A DNA stretch of 64,000 nt from Jejuia sp040720935 (GCF_040720935.1 NZ_JBFDAE010000005.1:186001-250000); one strand, 5' to 3'; positions 18,929-25,984 are shown, counted from the first letter of the stretch. Program-made: numbers and translations. Notes: generated by a model from the sequence alone, not told the origin.

Positions 18929-18961
18929 GTTCCCCGATCCACAAAGTCTCCCGACTTTGAG
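18929..18961. repeat. 32-bp hairpin repeat, copy 2
   Basis: Same core CAAAGTC-TCCC-GACTTTG (18942-18959) and left flank as 13548-13579, in the same orientation. Confidence 0.6.
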
Positions 18962-19005
18962 AAACATACTTCACACAGTATTTCGAAGCGAATTTATTTC
19001 ATCAT

Positions 19006-19039
19006 TTTGAAGTTTATTTGGTTTTAAGACCTATCTTTG
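19006..19039 (+). promoter_or_regulatory. Promoter for the oxidase operon (ctaB)
   Basis: TTTG at 19006-19009 and TATCTTTG at 19032-19039 lie 22 bases apart. The -7 box is a full consensus match. The ctaB start is 34 bases downstream. Confidence 0.5.
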
Positions 19040-19073
19040 CACTCGCATAAAAAAGCGGTAAAGCACATTAACT

Positions 19074-19967
19074 TTGGGCACTACAAAATCTTCATTAACA
19101 ACCCCTTCTGTGATTTCAGATTTTAAGGAAATCACTAAAATGCGTCTGGCATTGAGTGTGGTGTTTTCTTCGCTTGCTGGTTATTTGTTGGGTGTTGAAA
19201 CTGTAGATTATAAGACCTTGATTTTACTAGCTTTTGGCGGTTATTTTATGGTGGGCGCTTCTAATGCTTTCAATCAAATTATTGAAAAAGATTTAGATGC
19301 GTTGATGAACCGTACTAAAAACCGACCAATTCCTGCGGGACGCATGTCGGTAACTACAGCATTCATTATTGCTTCAATTTTTACGGTTTTAGGGATTATT
19401 ATTTTATACTCCATCAACAAGCAAACTGCTATGTTTGGTGCGATTTCTATATTTTTATACACCTGTGTCTATACACCGCTAAAAACAAAAACGCCATTGT
19501 CTGTTTTTGTAGGTGCCATCCCTGGCGCTATTCCGTTTATGTTGGGTTGGGTGGCTGCAACGGATGATTTTGGTATAGAACCAGGTACTTTGTTCGCATT
19601 ACAATTCTTTTGGCAATTTCCTCATTTTTGGGCGATTGGTTGGTTTTTATACGAAGATTATAAAAGAGGTGGTTTCTTTATGTTGCCTACTGGAAAGCAA
19701 GATAAGGGTACAGCGGTACAAATTATCATGTATTCCATATGGACTTTGGTGGTTTCTATTATTCCTGCCTTTGGTTTTACAGGACGCTTACACCTGTCTA
19801 TTATTGCAGCAATTGTAGTTTTTCTTCTTGGATTATGGATGTTGTATTCCGCTGTTCGATTGTTTAAATTGATGACCGAAAAAGCGGCAAGACAGCTGAT
19901 GATAGTAAGTGTGTCTTACATTTCGCTAGTACAAATAGTTTACGTTATTGATAAATTTTTAAGTTAG
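19074..19967 (+). CDS. ctaB: Heme o synthase (protoheme IX farnesyltransferase)
   Basis: This enzyme adds farnesyl to heme b to give heme o, the precursor of the heme used in terminal oxidases. The 297-residue UbiA-family membrane protein has the prenyl-diphosphate motif NAFNQIIEKDLDALMNR (N64 to R80, aspartates 73 and 75) and TKNRPIPAGRM. About eight hydrophobic segments are visible. The start is TTG 19074. A TAA lies in frame at 19059-19061, and the first ATG (19140) would delete conserved residues. One base separates it from the subunit III gene. Confidence 0.93.
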   Translation: MGTTKSSLTTPSVISDFKEITKMRLALSVVFSSLAGYLLGVETVDYKTLILLAFGGYFMVGASNAFNQIIEKDLDALMNRTKNRPIPAGRMSVTTAFIIASIFTVLGIIILYSINKQTAMFGAISIFLYTCVYTPLKTKTPLSVFVGAIPGAIPFMLGWVAATDDFGIEPGTLFALQFFWQFPHFWAIGWFLYEDYKRGGFFMLPTGKQDKGTAVQIIMYSIWTLVVSIIPAFGFTGRLHLSIIAAIVVFLLGLWMLYSAVRLFKLMTEKAARQLMIVSVSYISLVQIVYVIDKFLS

Positions 19968-19968
19968 A

Positions 19969-20550
19969 ATGGATTTAACTCAAGGTACACCGCAAGAAAA
20001 GAATAGCAGAGCCAAAAAAATGATGCTTTGGTTTGGGATTGCCTCTTTAATCATGTCTTTCGCAGGATGGACAAGTGCTTTTATGGTAAGTAGTTCTCGA
20101 CCAGATTGGTTGAAAGATTTTGTGTTGCCAAATGGGTTTATTGTCAGTACTGTCGTAATTATTTTAAGCAGTATCTCCTTCATATTAGCCAAAAAAGCTT
20201 TAAAAAACGGACAGCACAAAGCAACATCGCTTTGGTTGTTTATCACGCTTATTTTGGGAGTTATATTTATTCTGAGTCAGTTTTCTGGATTTCAACAAAT
20301 TATAGATTTAGGTTATAATTTTACCGGACCAACGAGTAATGTGACCATGTCTTACATCTATTTAATAGCTGTTGTGCATATTTTACACGTTGCTGTTGGC
20401 TTAATTTGCCTGTTGGTTGTAATTTATAATCATTTTAAACAAAAGTATAGTTCAGGGAATATGTTGGGTCTGGAATTGGCAGCAACCTTTTGGCATTTTA
20501 TAGATATACTTTGGGTTTACCTCTTTTTGTTTTTATATTTTGTGAGGTAA
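19969..20550 (+). CDS. Cytochrome c oxidase subunit III (short paralogue)
   Basis: This 193-residue heme-copper oxidase subunit III-like protein has five hydrophobic segments (near 18-40, 55-73, 85-105, 127-148 and 168-190). Typical family pieces are MLWFGIASLIMSFAGW at the first helix and LELAATFWHFIDILWVYLFLFLY at the last. It starts one base after ctaB and is surely in the same operon. It differs from the next subunit III gene in lacking the long soluble insert. Subunits I and II are not in the window. Confidence 0.9.
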   Translation: MDLTQGTPQEKNSRAKKMMLWFGIASLIMSFAGWTSAFMVSSSRPDWLKDFVLPNGFIVSTVVIILSSISFILAKKALKNGQHKATSLWLFITLILGVIFILSQFSGFQQIIDLGYNFTGPTSNVTMSYIYLIAVVHILHVAVGLICLLVVIYNHFKQKYSSGNMLGLELAATFWHFIDILWVYLFLFLYFVR

Positions 20551-20893
20551 TGATTAACAAAACAAGCTTTTAATTGCTTGTTTTACAGGGGTTTTGGAGG
20601 ATGCATGCGTTAGGGGTTGAACGGCATGTCTTGATCCCGATAATCATCGGGAGAGTAGTATGAAAGCCCGACTTTTTGTGATCCCACAAGGTTTTTAATC
20701 CCGAAATGTCGGGAGTAGCTATGAGCGAAAAGTAACGGCCAAACCATTTTTAACGATGATAAATTTCATGTTTTTAATTTTTAAAGCGGTATTTTTTATT
20801 AGATAAATAAATTGATTATTTTTGTGCAACTTTTAACAATACTGGTTTAGCTTGTTTTGTAGAACAACCTAAATGGTATACTAACCAAAATAT
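20551..20893. other. Intergenic stretch between the two subunit III genes
   Basis: This 343-base stretch has no gene. It contains an element starting GCGTTAGGGGTTGAACGGCAT (see repeat at 20605-20740) with two CCCGA hairpins. TATTTTTG at 20818-20825 matches a -7 box without a clear -33 partner. This suggests that the second subunit III gene has its own promoter. Confidence 0.5.
20605..20740 (+). repeat. GCGTTAGGG...CGGCAT...GAAAGCCCGAC element, copy 1
   Basis: GCGTTAGGGGTTGAACGGCAT (20607-20627), a hairpin CCCGAT/ATCGGG (20636-20651), GAAAGCCCGAC (20662-20672), then CCCGA/TCGGG (20700-20713). The reverse complement of 42690-42843 has the same order of conserved blocks in a more degraded form. 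Confidence 0.5.
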
Positions 20894-21883
20894 ATGAGTA
20901 CAGCAGTAGCAGAAGGCAAAACTTGGGGTGGAGGAAACCAACCTTTACAAGCGAGTTACGGTAAAATGATGATGTGGTTTTTCATTGTTTCCGATGCTTT
21001 AACTTTCTCAGGATTTTTAGCAGCTTACGGATTTTCAAGATTCAAATTTATTGATGCATGGCCAATTGCCGATGAGGTGTTTACGCACTTTCCGTTTTTA
21101 CACGGTGTAGATGCGCCTATGTATTACGTGGCATTTATGACGTTTGTGCTTATTATGTCGTCTGTAACAATGGTACTTGCCGTTGATGCTGGACATCATT
21201 TGGATAAAGCCAAAGTAACACTCTATATGTTTTTAACCATTATTGGTGGTTTAATATTTGTAGGATCTCAAGCTTGGGAATGGAACACATTCATTAAAGG
21301 AGATTATGGCGCTGTACAAACAAAAGGTGGTAACATTTTACAGTTTGGAGAATACGTTGAAGAAGATGGAGAACAGGTATTTAAAAGAGTGGCTGTAAGA
21401 GATTTTGCGGCAAACGGACATGGAGAACGTGTTGTGCACGAAAGAAAAAATGGACTTTGGTTTGTTGATGAAGGTACGCTTCCAAATTATACAGTAGATG
21501 AAGTGATTCACGGGTTACAGGCTAACAAAAACATTTTAGTAAGAACTCAATTTATAAATGATGAAGGCGAAAAAACGGTTTTGTCTAGAGGCGAATCGAT
21601 GAATCAAATCATGAAAAACGGTAAATTGGTTGTTGAAGGTGCAAATCTTCATGTGAACGAATATGGTTCGCCGTTGTTTGCTGATTTCTTTTTCTTTATC
21701 ACAGGATTTCACGGATTTCACGTATTTTCAGGTGTAGTTATCAATATTATCATTTTCTTCAACGTTGTTCTAGGAACTTACGAAAGACGTAAAAGTTACG
21801 AAATGGTTGAGAAAGTTGGTTTATACTGGCACTTTGTAGATTTAGTTTGGGTATTTGTATTTACATTCTTTTATCTGGTTTAA
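20894..21883 (+). CDS. Cytochrome c oxidase subunit III (long paralogue with soluble insert)
   Basis: This 329-residue subunit III has the usual membrane helices at the start (GKMMMWFFIVSDALTFSGF), a middle pair and the C-terminal FHGFHVFSG and WHFVDLVWVFVFTFFYLV. Between helices, from about residue 136 to 260, is a polar segment of roughly 125 residues with no hydrophobic stretch. It appears to be an extramembrane domain, and the short paralogue upstream lacks it. The protein should be part of the same terminal oxidase or of a second oxidase form. Its start ATG 20894 follows 343 bases of intergenic DNA, so it may be separately expressed. Confidence 0.9.
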   Translation: MSTAVAEGKTWGGGNQPLQASYGKMMMWFFIVSDALTFSGFLAAYGFSRFKFIDAWPIADEVFTHFPFLHGVDAPMYYVAFMTFVLIMSSVTMVLAVDAGHHLDKAKVTLYMFLTIIGGLIFVGSQAWEWNTFIKGDYGAVQTKGGNILQFGEYVEEDGEQVFKRVAVRDFAANGHGERVVHERKNGLWFVDEGTLPNYTVDEVIHGLQANKNILVRTQFINDEGEKTVLSRGESMNQIMKNGKLVVEGANLHVNEYGSPLFADFFFFITGFHGFHVFSGVVINIIIFFNVVLGTYERRKSYEMVEKVGLYWHFVDLVWVFVFTFFYLV

Positions 21884-21894
21884 TAAATAAAGTC

Positions 21895-21914
21895 ATTTCC
21901 GCGAAGGCGGAAAT
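21895..21914. repeat. Dispersed hairpin (GTC-ATTTCCGC-GAAG-GCGGAAAT)
   Basis: 8-bp perfect stem preceded by GTC, of the TGTCATT family listed under findings. Located just after the long subunit III gene. Confidence 0.5.
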
Positions 21915-22025
21915 AAACAACAGTTAAAATGTCATTTCCTTGAACCTGCTTACCGGCAGACAGAGAAGGAAATCAATTAAAAATATATTTTCATCCTGAT
22001 GCTATCGGGGTCTAAAACACATAAA

Positions 22026-22406
22026 ATGGCACACGAACATAAATTAGCAATATTTCAAGGTTTAGTTAAGTTTAAATCCAACACGCAAAAAATTTGGGGC
22101 GTTTTGGTTTTCCTAACCATAGTTACTGTGATTGAGGTTGCTTTAGGTATCCTTAAACCAGAAGCTTTAATGGGGTCGTTTTTAGGCATGAAGCTTTTAA
22201 ACTGGATCTTCATTATTTTAACCGTTGTAAAGGCATACTATATTACTTGGGATTTTATGCACATGCGTGATGAAACAAAAGCTTTAAGGCGTATGGTGGT
22301 CTGGACCGCTATTTTCTTGATTATATACTTAATTTTCATCTTATTGCAAGAAGGGGGTTATGTATTTGATGTCTATGACAGTGGGTATATAAAAAAGGAT
22401 TTCTAA
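22026..22406 (+). CDS. Cytochrome c oxidase subunit IV family protein
   Basis: This small membrane protein has 126 residues from ATG 22026. The upstream ATG 21999 adds nine unlikely residues encoded by the end of a dispersed repeat. Three hydrophobic segments (near 27-46, 60-80 and 91-111) match the bacterial subunit IV (caa3-type, CtaF-like) family. The conserved YYITWDFMHMRDE follows the second helix. It belongs with the two subunit III genes upstream and probably stabilises the oxidase. A two-hairpin repeat begins directly at its stop codon. Confidence 0.85.
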   Translation: MAHEHKLAIFQGLVKFKSNTQKIWGVLVFLTIVTVIEVALGILKPEALMGSFLGMKLLNWIFIILTVVKAYYITWDFMHMRDETKALRRMVVWTAIFLIIYLIFILLQEGGYVFDVYDSGYIKKDF

Positions 22407-22482
22407 TGAAACTCTATTTTTGAAAGCTACAGAGTAGCGCATTAAAATAGCAAGTTGAATTGATCCCGTATTTTCATGGGAT
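22407..22482 (+). repeat. Two-hairpin repeat element, diverged single copy
   Basis: It starts directly after the stop codon. Hairpin 1: outer arms CTATTTT (22414-22420) and AAAATAG (22444-22450), inner arms GCTAC (22426-22430) and GTAGC (22434-22438). Hairpin 2: ATCCCGT (22463-22469) with ATGGGAT (22476-22482). It aligns end to end with the copies at 24683-24757. Confidence 0.75.
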
Positions 22483-22516
22483 AATCATAAAAAATTAGTG
22501 TTAAAAATATACAATT

Positions 22517-22543
22517 AAGGTGGTTTTTATAACCACCTTTTTT
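22517..22543 (+). terminator. Intrinsic terminator of the oxidase operon
   Basis: AAGGTGGTT (22517-22525) pairs perfectly with AACCACCTT (22531-22539), followed by a T run to 22543. A -7-like TATTTTTG (22543-22550) begins on its last T, only 4 bases before the next gene. Confidence 0.85.
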
Positions 22544-22554
22544 ATTTTTGCAAA

Positions 22555-23259
22555 ATGGACAAGAAGACCACAAAAAAGAATTTAATATTAGGGATTTTGT
22601 TTTTTCTACCCGTAGTGTTTGTGTTCATCATGTCTATATCTTCTGAAAATTATGAGACTTTGGATATTGTAAAATCTGATGTTACAGATATTCTTCCCGA
22701 GTATGATGCAGATGTAAAATTAAAAGAGCATTTAACGGTATTGGCTTTTTTTGGTAAGCACCCTATGGAACGCTCCATTGAAGCCTTAAACCTCAAAGAG
22801 ATTGTTTACGATAAGTTTAAGGGGTTTAAAAAATTTCAAATTGTGGTATTGGTGACGAAAGATGCCAAAGCAGAAGCAAAAGAGTTATTTCAAGAAATTG
22901 CATCCTACGAAGATTTAAGGTTTTGGCATTTTGTGCATTTGGAAGCAGAGGATATTCAAAATACATTTCGCAGTTTGAAAACCGATTTTAGTTTGGATGC
23001 TAACCTATCGACCGATAAGATTTTTGTTATAGACACCGATTTAAATCAGCGAGGTAGAATTGATGCTAGAGCGGACAATGAAAAAGGAAAAAATAGTCCT
23101 GTTTACGATATGAATTTTTACAGTTGTATTGAAGTAGCCGAATTAAAAAACAAATTGGCTTCGGAAGATTTACGTGTGTTATTTACAGAATACAGACAAA
23201 AACGAAAGGGAGATTTTAATTCTGATGTAAGAAGGGCGGATGATTTAAAAGCCAAATAA
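22555..23259 (+). CDS. Membrane-anchored protein with SCO-like fold but no CxxxC
   Basis: The 234-residue protein is of unconfirmed function. One N-terminal membrane anchor lies at about residues 9-28 (NLILGILFFLPVVFVFIMSI). The rest looks like a degenerate thioredoxin/SCO domain. LTVLAFFGKHPMERSIEALN sits where the neighbouring SCO has VIEFFFTSCPTICPRMN, and KIFVIDTDLNQRGRIDAR matches NFALIDKNGFIRSR. The copper-binding cysteines and the histidine are absent. The position between the subunit IV gene and SCO suggests a role in oxidase assembly without redox or copper chemistry. This family reading is inference. Confidence 0.6.
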   Translation: MDKKTTKKNLILGILFFLPVVFVFIMSISSENYETLDIVKSDVTDILPEYDADVKLKEHLTVLAFFGKHPMERSIEALNLKEIVYDKFKGFKKFQIVVLVTKDAKAEAKELFQEIASYEDLRFWHFVHLEAEDIQNTFRSLKTDFSLDANLSTDKIFVIDTDLNQRGRIDARADNEKGKNSPVYDMNFYSCIEVAELKNKLASEDLRVLFTEYRQKRKGDFNSDVRRADDLKAK

Positions 23260-23266
23260 ATTAAAA

Positions 23267-23299
23267 AGACCTGTCAGGTTTTAAAAACCTGACAGGTCT
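23267..23299. repeat. GACCTGTCAGGTTTT palindromic repeat, copy 1
   Basis: A 33-base, near-perfect inverted repeat (AGACCTGTCAGGTTT and its complement). It lies directly after the SCO-like gene and may end transcription. Copy 2 is at 31713-31745. Confidence 0.7.
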
Positions 23300-23351
23300 A
23301 ATAAAAAAAATATTTCCAAGGGATTTTTGGGTGGCGATAAAACATATTTAA

Positions 23352-24101
23352 ATGAACAAAAAAACTAATTATTCATACATAGGCATTGCATTTATCATTT
23401 TAGTTTTTGGAATATTGTTTGTTCCAAAAATAGTGGATAGAATAAGTGATGGCGATATTTCTCGACAAGAAAGTAGAAGTGATCAAAAAGCGGCAATTGA
23501 AAAGACGAGGCTTTCCGATTTGGTTTTTATTGAGAATAACGGCCAAAAAAGAAAAGTTCCAGAATTTAGTTTTACAAATCAAGATGGAAAACAAATCACA
23601 AATAAAGATTACGAAGGGAAAGTTTATGTTATAGAATTCTTTTTTACAAGCTGCCCTACTATTTGCCCAAGAATGAATTCCAATTTAATTCAAATTCAAA
23701 ATACCTTTAAGGATTTTGAGGATTTTGGAGTGGCATCATTCACTATTAATCCAGAAACCGATACACCAGAAGTTTTAAAAACCTATGCCGAAAACTATGG
23801 AGTTACAAATCCTAATTGGCATTTAATGACTGGAGATAAAGATGCAATTTATAAATTGGCGAACGAAGGGTTTTATATTTATGCTGCTGAAAATCCAGAT
23901 GTGGAAGGTGGTTTTGAACATTCCGGAAACTTTGCGTTGATTGATAAAAACGGATTTATCCGCTCAAGAAAAGATGAACATGGAAATCCGATAATATATT
24001 ACAGAGGGATTATTTCAGAGGAAGAACAAAAGGATGATGACGGTGTAAAAGAGCAAATAAGTGCCTTAAAACAGGATATTAAAAAATTACTTAATGAGTA
24101 G
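23352..24101 (+). CDS. SCO family protein (copper chaperone for cytochrome oxidase)
   Basis: SCO proteins deliver copper to the CuA site of oxidase subunit II or act as thiol oxidoreductases. The 249-residue protein has an N-terminal membrane anchor (about 9-25). It then has the thioredoxin fold with TSCPTICPRM (C101 and C105) and the conserved histidine in GGFEHSGNF (H190). The three copper ligands are therefore present. It is clustered with ctaB and the oxidase subunits and is followed after 56 bases by a DUF420 gene. Confidence 0.93.
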   Translation: MNKKTNYSYIGIAFIILVFGILFVPKIVDRISDGDISRQESRSDQKAAIEKTRLSDLVFIENNGQKRKVPEFSFTNQDGKQITNKDYEGKVYVIEFFFTSCPTICPRMNSNLIQIQNTFKDFEDFGVASFTINPETDTPEVLKTYAENYGVTNPNWHLMTGDKDAIYKLANEGFYIYAAENPDVEGGFEHSGNFALIDKNGFIRSRKDEHGNPIIYYRGIISEEEQKDDDGVKEQISALKQDIKKLLNE

Positions 24102-24109
24102 TTTTTGTC

Positions 24110-24130
24110 ATTCTGAATTTATTTCAGAAT
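24110..24130. repeat. Dispersed hairpin (TGTC-ATTCTGAA...TTCAGAAT-CT)
   Basis: 8-bp perfect stem with the TGTCATT...AATCT frame, located between the SCO and DUF420 genes. Confidence 0.5.
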
Positions 24131-24157
24131 CTCATTCCAAAATTAAGAATTATTAAA

Positions 24158-24682
24158 ATGAATAACCAAAATCAACTTTTAAACGAGAAAAAATACAACA
24201 AACTAATTGTTGTTTTATCAATAGCAATACCGTTGGTAGTTGCTGCACTTTTTGGGATTAAAATAGATGCAGAATTACCAGTTTTTTTACCACCTATTTA
24301 TGCATCTATTAATGCTACCACTGCATTTGTACTTGTACTTGCTTTTATTGCTATTCAGAATAAAAAAATAAAATTGCATGAGGGTTTAATGAAATTTGCG
24401 ATAGGACTTTCCGTATTGTTTTTACTGCTGTACATTGCATATCATATGACGAGCGATTCAACAAGTTATGAAGGCAGTTACAGTTTTCTATATTACTTTG
24501 TGTTATTAACGCATATTATATTGTCGATAGCTGTGATTCCGTTCGTATTGATAACCTATGTGAGAGCCATAACCAATAACATAGAAAAGCATAAAAAAAT
24601 TGCCAAAATAACATTTCCGTTATGGCTGTATGTTGCAGTTACGGGAGTTGTTGTTTTTATTATGATTTCGCCTTATTATTAA
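24158..24682 (+). CDS. DUF420 domain membrane protein
   Basis: The 174-residue membrane protein has five hydrophobic segments and the DUF420 build. Histidines lie at KLHEGLMKF, IAYHMTSD and LLTHIILSI, on or near membrane segments, and could bind metal or heme. DUF420 genes commonly sit with ctaB and SCO and are thought to help cytochrome oxidase assembly (CtaM-like). That role is known only for some relatives. The reading frame ends FIMISPYY just before a block of three 88-bp repeats. Confidence 0.85.
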   Translation: MNNQNQLLNEKKYNKLIVVLSIAIPLVVAALFGIKIDAELPVFLPPIYASINATTAFVLVLAFIAIQNKKIKLHEGLMKFAIGLSVLFLLLYIAYHMTSDSTSYEGSYSFLYYFVLLTHIILSIAVIPFVLITYVRAITNNIEKHKKIAKITFPLWLYVAVTGVVVFIMISPYY

Positions 24683-24947
24683 TGAAACCCTACTTTTCAA
24701 AGCTCGAAGAGCGCATGAAAAGTAGTTGGTTGAATTAATCCCGCTGAAGGGCGGGATCTAAATATTATAATTTCGCCCTACTTTTCAAAGCTCGAAGAGC
24801 GCATGAAAAGTAGTTGGTTGAATTAATCCCGCTGAAGGGCGGGATCTAAATATTATAATTTCGCCCTACTTTTCAAAGCTCGAAGAGCGCATGAAAAGTA
24901 GTTGGTTGAATTAATCCCGCTGAATAGTGGATCATTGAAATTTAAAC
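24683..24947. repeat. Three tandem copies of an 88-bp two-hairpin repeat
   Basis: Copies lie at 24688-24775, 24776-24863 and 24864-24923. The first two are identical and the third is identical for 60 bases before diverging. Each full unit has hairpin 1, with outer arms CTACTTTTCA/TGAAAAGTAG (24690-24699 and 24716-24725) and inner arms GCTC/GAGC. It also has hairpin 2, ATCCCGC/GCGGGAT (24738-24744 and 24751-24757). It aligns with the single diverged copy at 22407-22482. No spacers or protein-coding potential are seen. Confidence 0.9.
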
Positions 24948-25166
24948 ATGAAGCAAAAAATTATCTTTTTTCTTTTCTCTATCCTCTTTTTTCTAAAGGG
25001 TAACGCCCAATGCGCCATGTGTCGCGCGGTATTGGAAAGTGAAGAAGGGCAGGCTACAGCGGAAGGCATCAATAACGGCATTGTGTATTTAATGGCAATT
25101 CCTTATATTCTTGTAGCTGGCATCGGCTATTTTATTTACCGTAAGTATTATTCGAAAAGTAAGTAA
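24948..25166 (+). CDS. Small exported membrane protein with CxxC
   Basis: The 72-residue protein is of unknown function. It has a signal peptide (KIIFFLFSILFFLKGNA), then QCAMCRAVLESEEG with a CxxC at about residues 22-25. One membrane segment lies near 44-64 (IVYLMAIPYILVAGIGYFI) and the tail is basic (YRKYYSKSK). The cysteine pair would face the periplasm near the membrane. Position after SCO and DUF420 suggests a link to copper or thiol handling for the oxidase. It is separated from them by the tandem repeats. A short protein of this pattern seems widespread in flavobacteria, but I cannot name a family. Confidence 0.75.
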   Translation: MKQKIIFFLFSILFFLKGNAQCAMCRAVLESEEGQATAEGINNGIVYLMAIPYILVAGIGYFIYRKYYSKSK

Positions 25167-25282
25167 AAGTTTTACTCATCATTTTAAGTTAAAAAAGTAA
25201 TAAAAGTTTTTTTAAACATAAAGTGTAACATTTCTTTGCACTGTTAGTCTTATTATAAACCACTTCATTAATCAATCAAAAG

Positions 25283-25984
25283 ATGCTAAAAATAAGCGCA
25301 TTACACAAATCTTATAGAATTGGGGAAACTAGTTTACATGTTTTAAAAGGCATAGATCTATCTGTTGAAGCGGGCGAAATGGTTGCCATTATGGGGTCTT
25401 CAGGTTCTGGTAAATCTACCTTATTGAATATCATAGGGATGTTAGACGTTGCCGATTCTGGGGAATATATCCTTGATGGCTTACCTATTGATAATTTGAC
25501 CGAAAAGAAAGCTGCTGTTTATAGAAATAAATTTTTAGGATTTATTTTTCAATCCTTCAATTTGATTAATTATAAAAATGCTTTGGAAAACGTAGCACTT
25601 CCTTTGTACTATCAGGGCTTAAAGCGAAAAAAACGTCAGGAGTTGGGCATGTTTTATCTTGAAAAAGTGGGGCTGGCAGATTGGGCACATCATTTACCTA
25701 AAGAATTGTCTGGTGGTCAAAAACAACGTGTTGCCATTGCTAGAGCTCTTGCGGCAAATCCTAAGTTATTACTGGCCGATGAGCCTACCGGAGCTTTAGA
25801 TACCACAACTTCTTACGAAATCATGGAATTTATCCAACAATTAAATGATGAAGGTAAAACCATTTTGATGGTTACCCATGAAAGAGATATCGCCAATATG
25901 TGCAAGCGTATTGTACGTTTGCGGGACGGCGTTATCATGGAAGATAAAATAGTAACTCAAGTTAGAGCGGGCCAGCATGTTTGA
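25283..25984 (+). CDS. MacB-type ABC transporter ATP-binding protein
   Basis: The 233-residue ATPase is of the LolD/MacB/FtsE class. It has Walker A GSSGSGKST (38-46), the Q-loop IFQSFN, signature LSGGQKQR, Walker B LLLADEP and the switch histidine in MVTHE. It powers the two permeases encoded next. The last 8 bases overlap the first permease gene. The five-gene order ATPase, permease, permease, adaptor, TolC describes a MacAB-TolC-like tripartite system for export of a peptide, lipid or toxic compound. The substrate cannot be told from sequence. Confidence 0.93.
   Translation: MLKISALHKSYRIGETSLHVLKGIDLSVEAGEMVAIMGSSGSGKSTLLNIIGMLDVADSGEYILDGLPIDNLTEKKAAVYRNKFLGFIFQSFNLINYKNALENVALPLYYQGLKRKKRQELGMFYLEKVGLADWAHHLPKELSGGQKQRVAIARALAANPKLLLADEPTGALDTTTSYEIMEFIQQLNDEGKTILMVTHERDIANMCKRIVRLRDGVIMEDKIVTQVRAGQHV

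Larger units (their letters stand above)
18729..19073. other. Intergenic stretch between divergent hydrolase and ctaB
   Basis: These 345 bases have no gene. They contain a TCCCGAAGTTTCGGGA hairpin near 18784, the CCTCCCTTAATCCCTCC repeat (18884-18917), copy 2 of the 32-bp hairpin repeat (18929-18961) and the ctaB promoter (19006-19039). Confidence 0.6.

Noticed and set aside
20551..20893. tRNA or small RNA gene
   Set aside because: No cloverleaf or T-loop sequence is seen; only short hairpins. A structured RNA remains possible and is listed as a repeat element.
24688..24923. CRISPR-like tandem repeats
   Set aside because: The units are 88 bp and directly adjacent with no variable spacers, and no cas genes are near.
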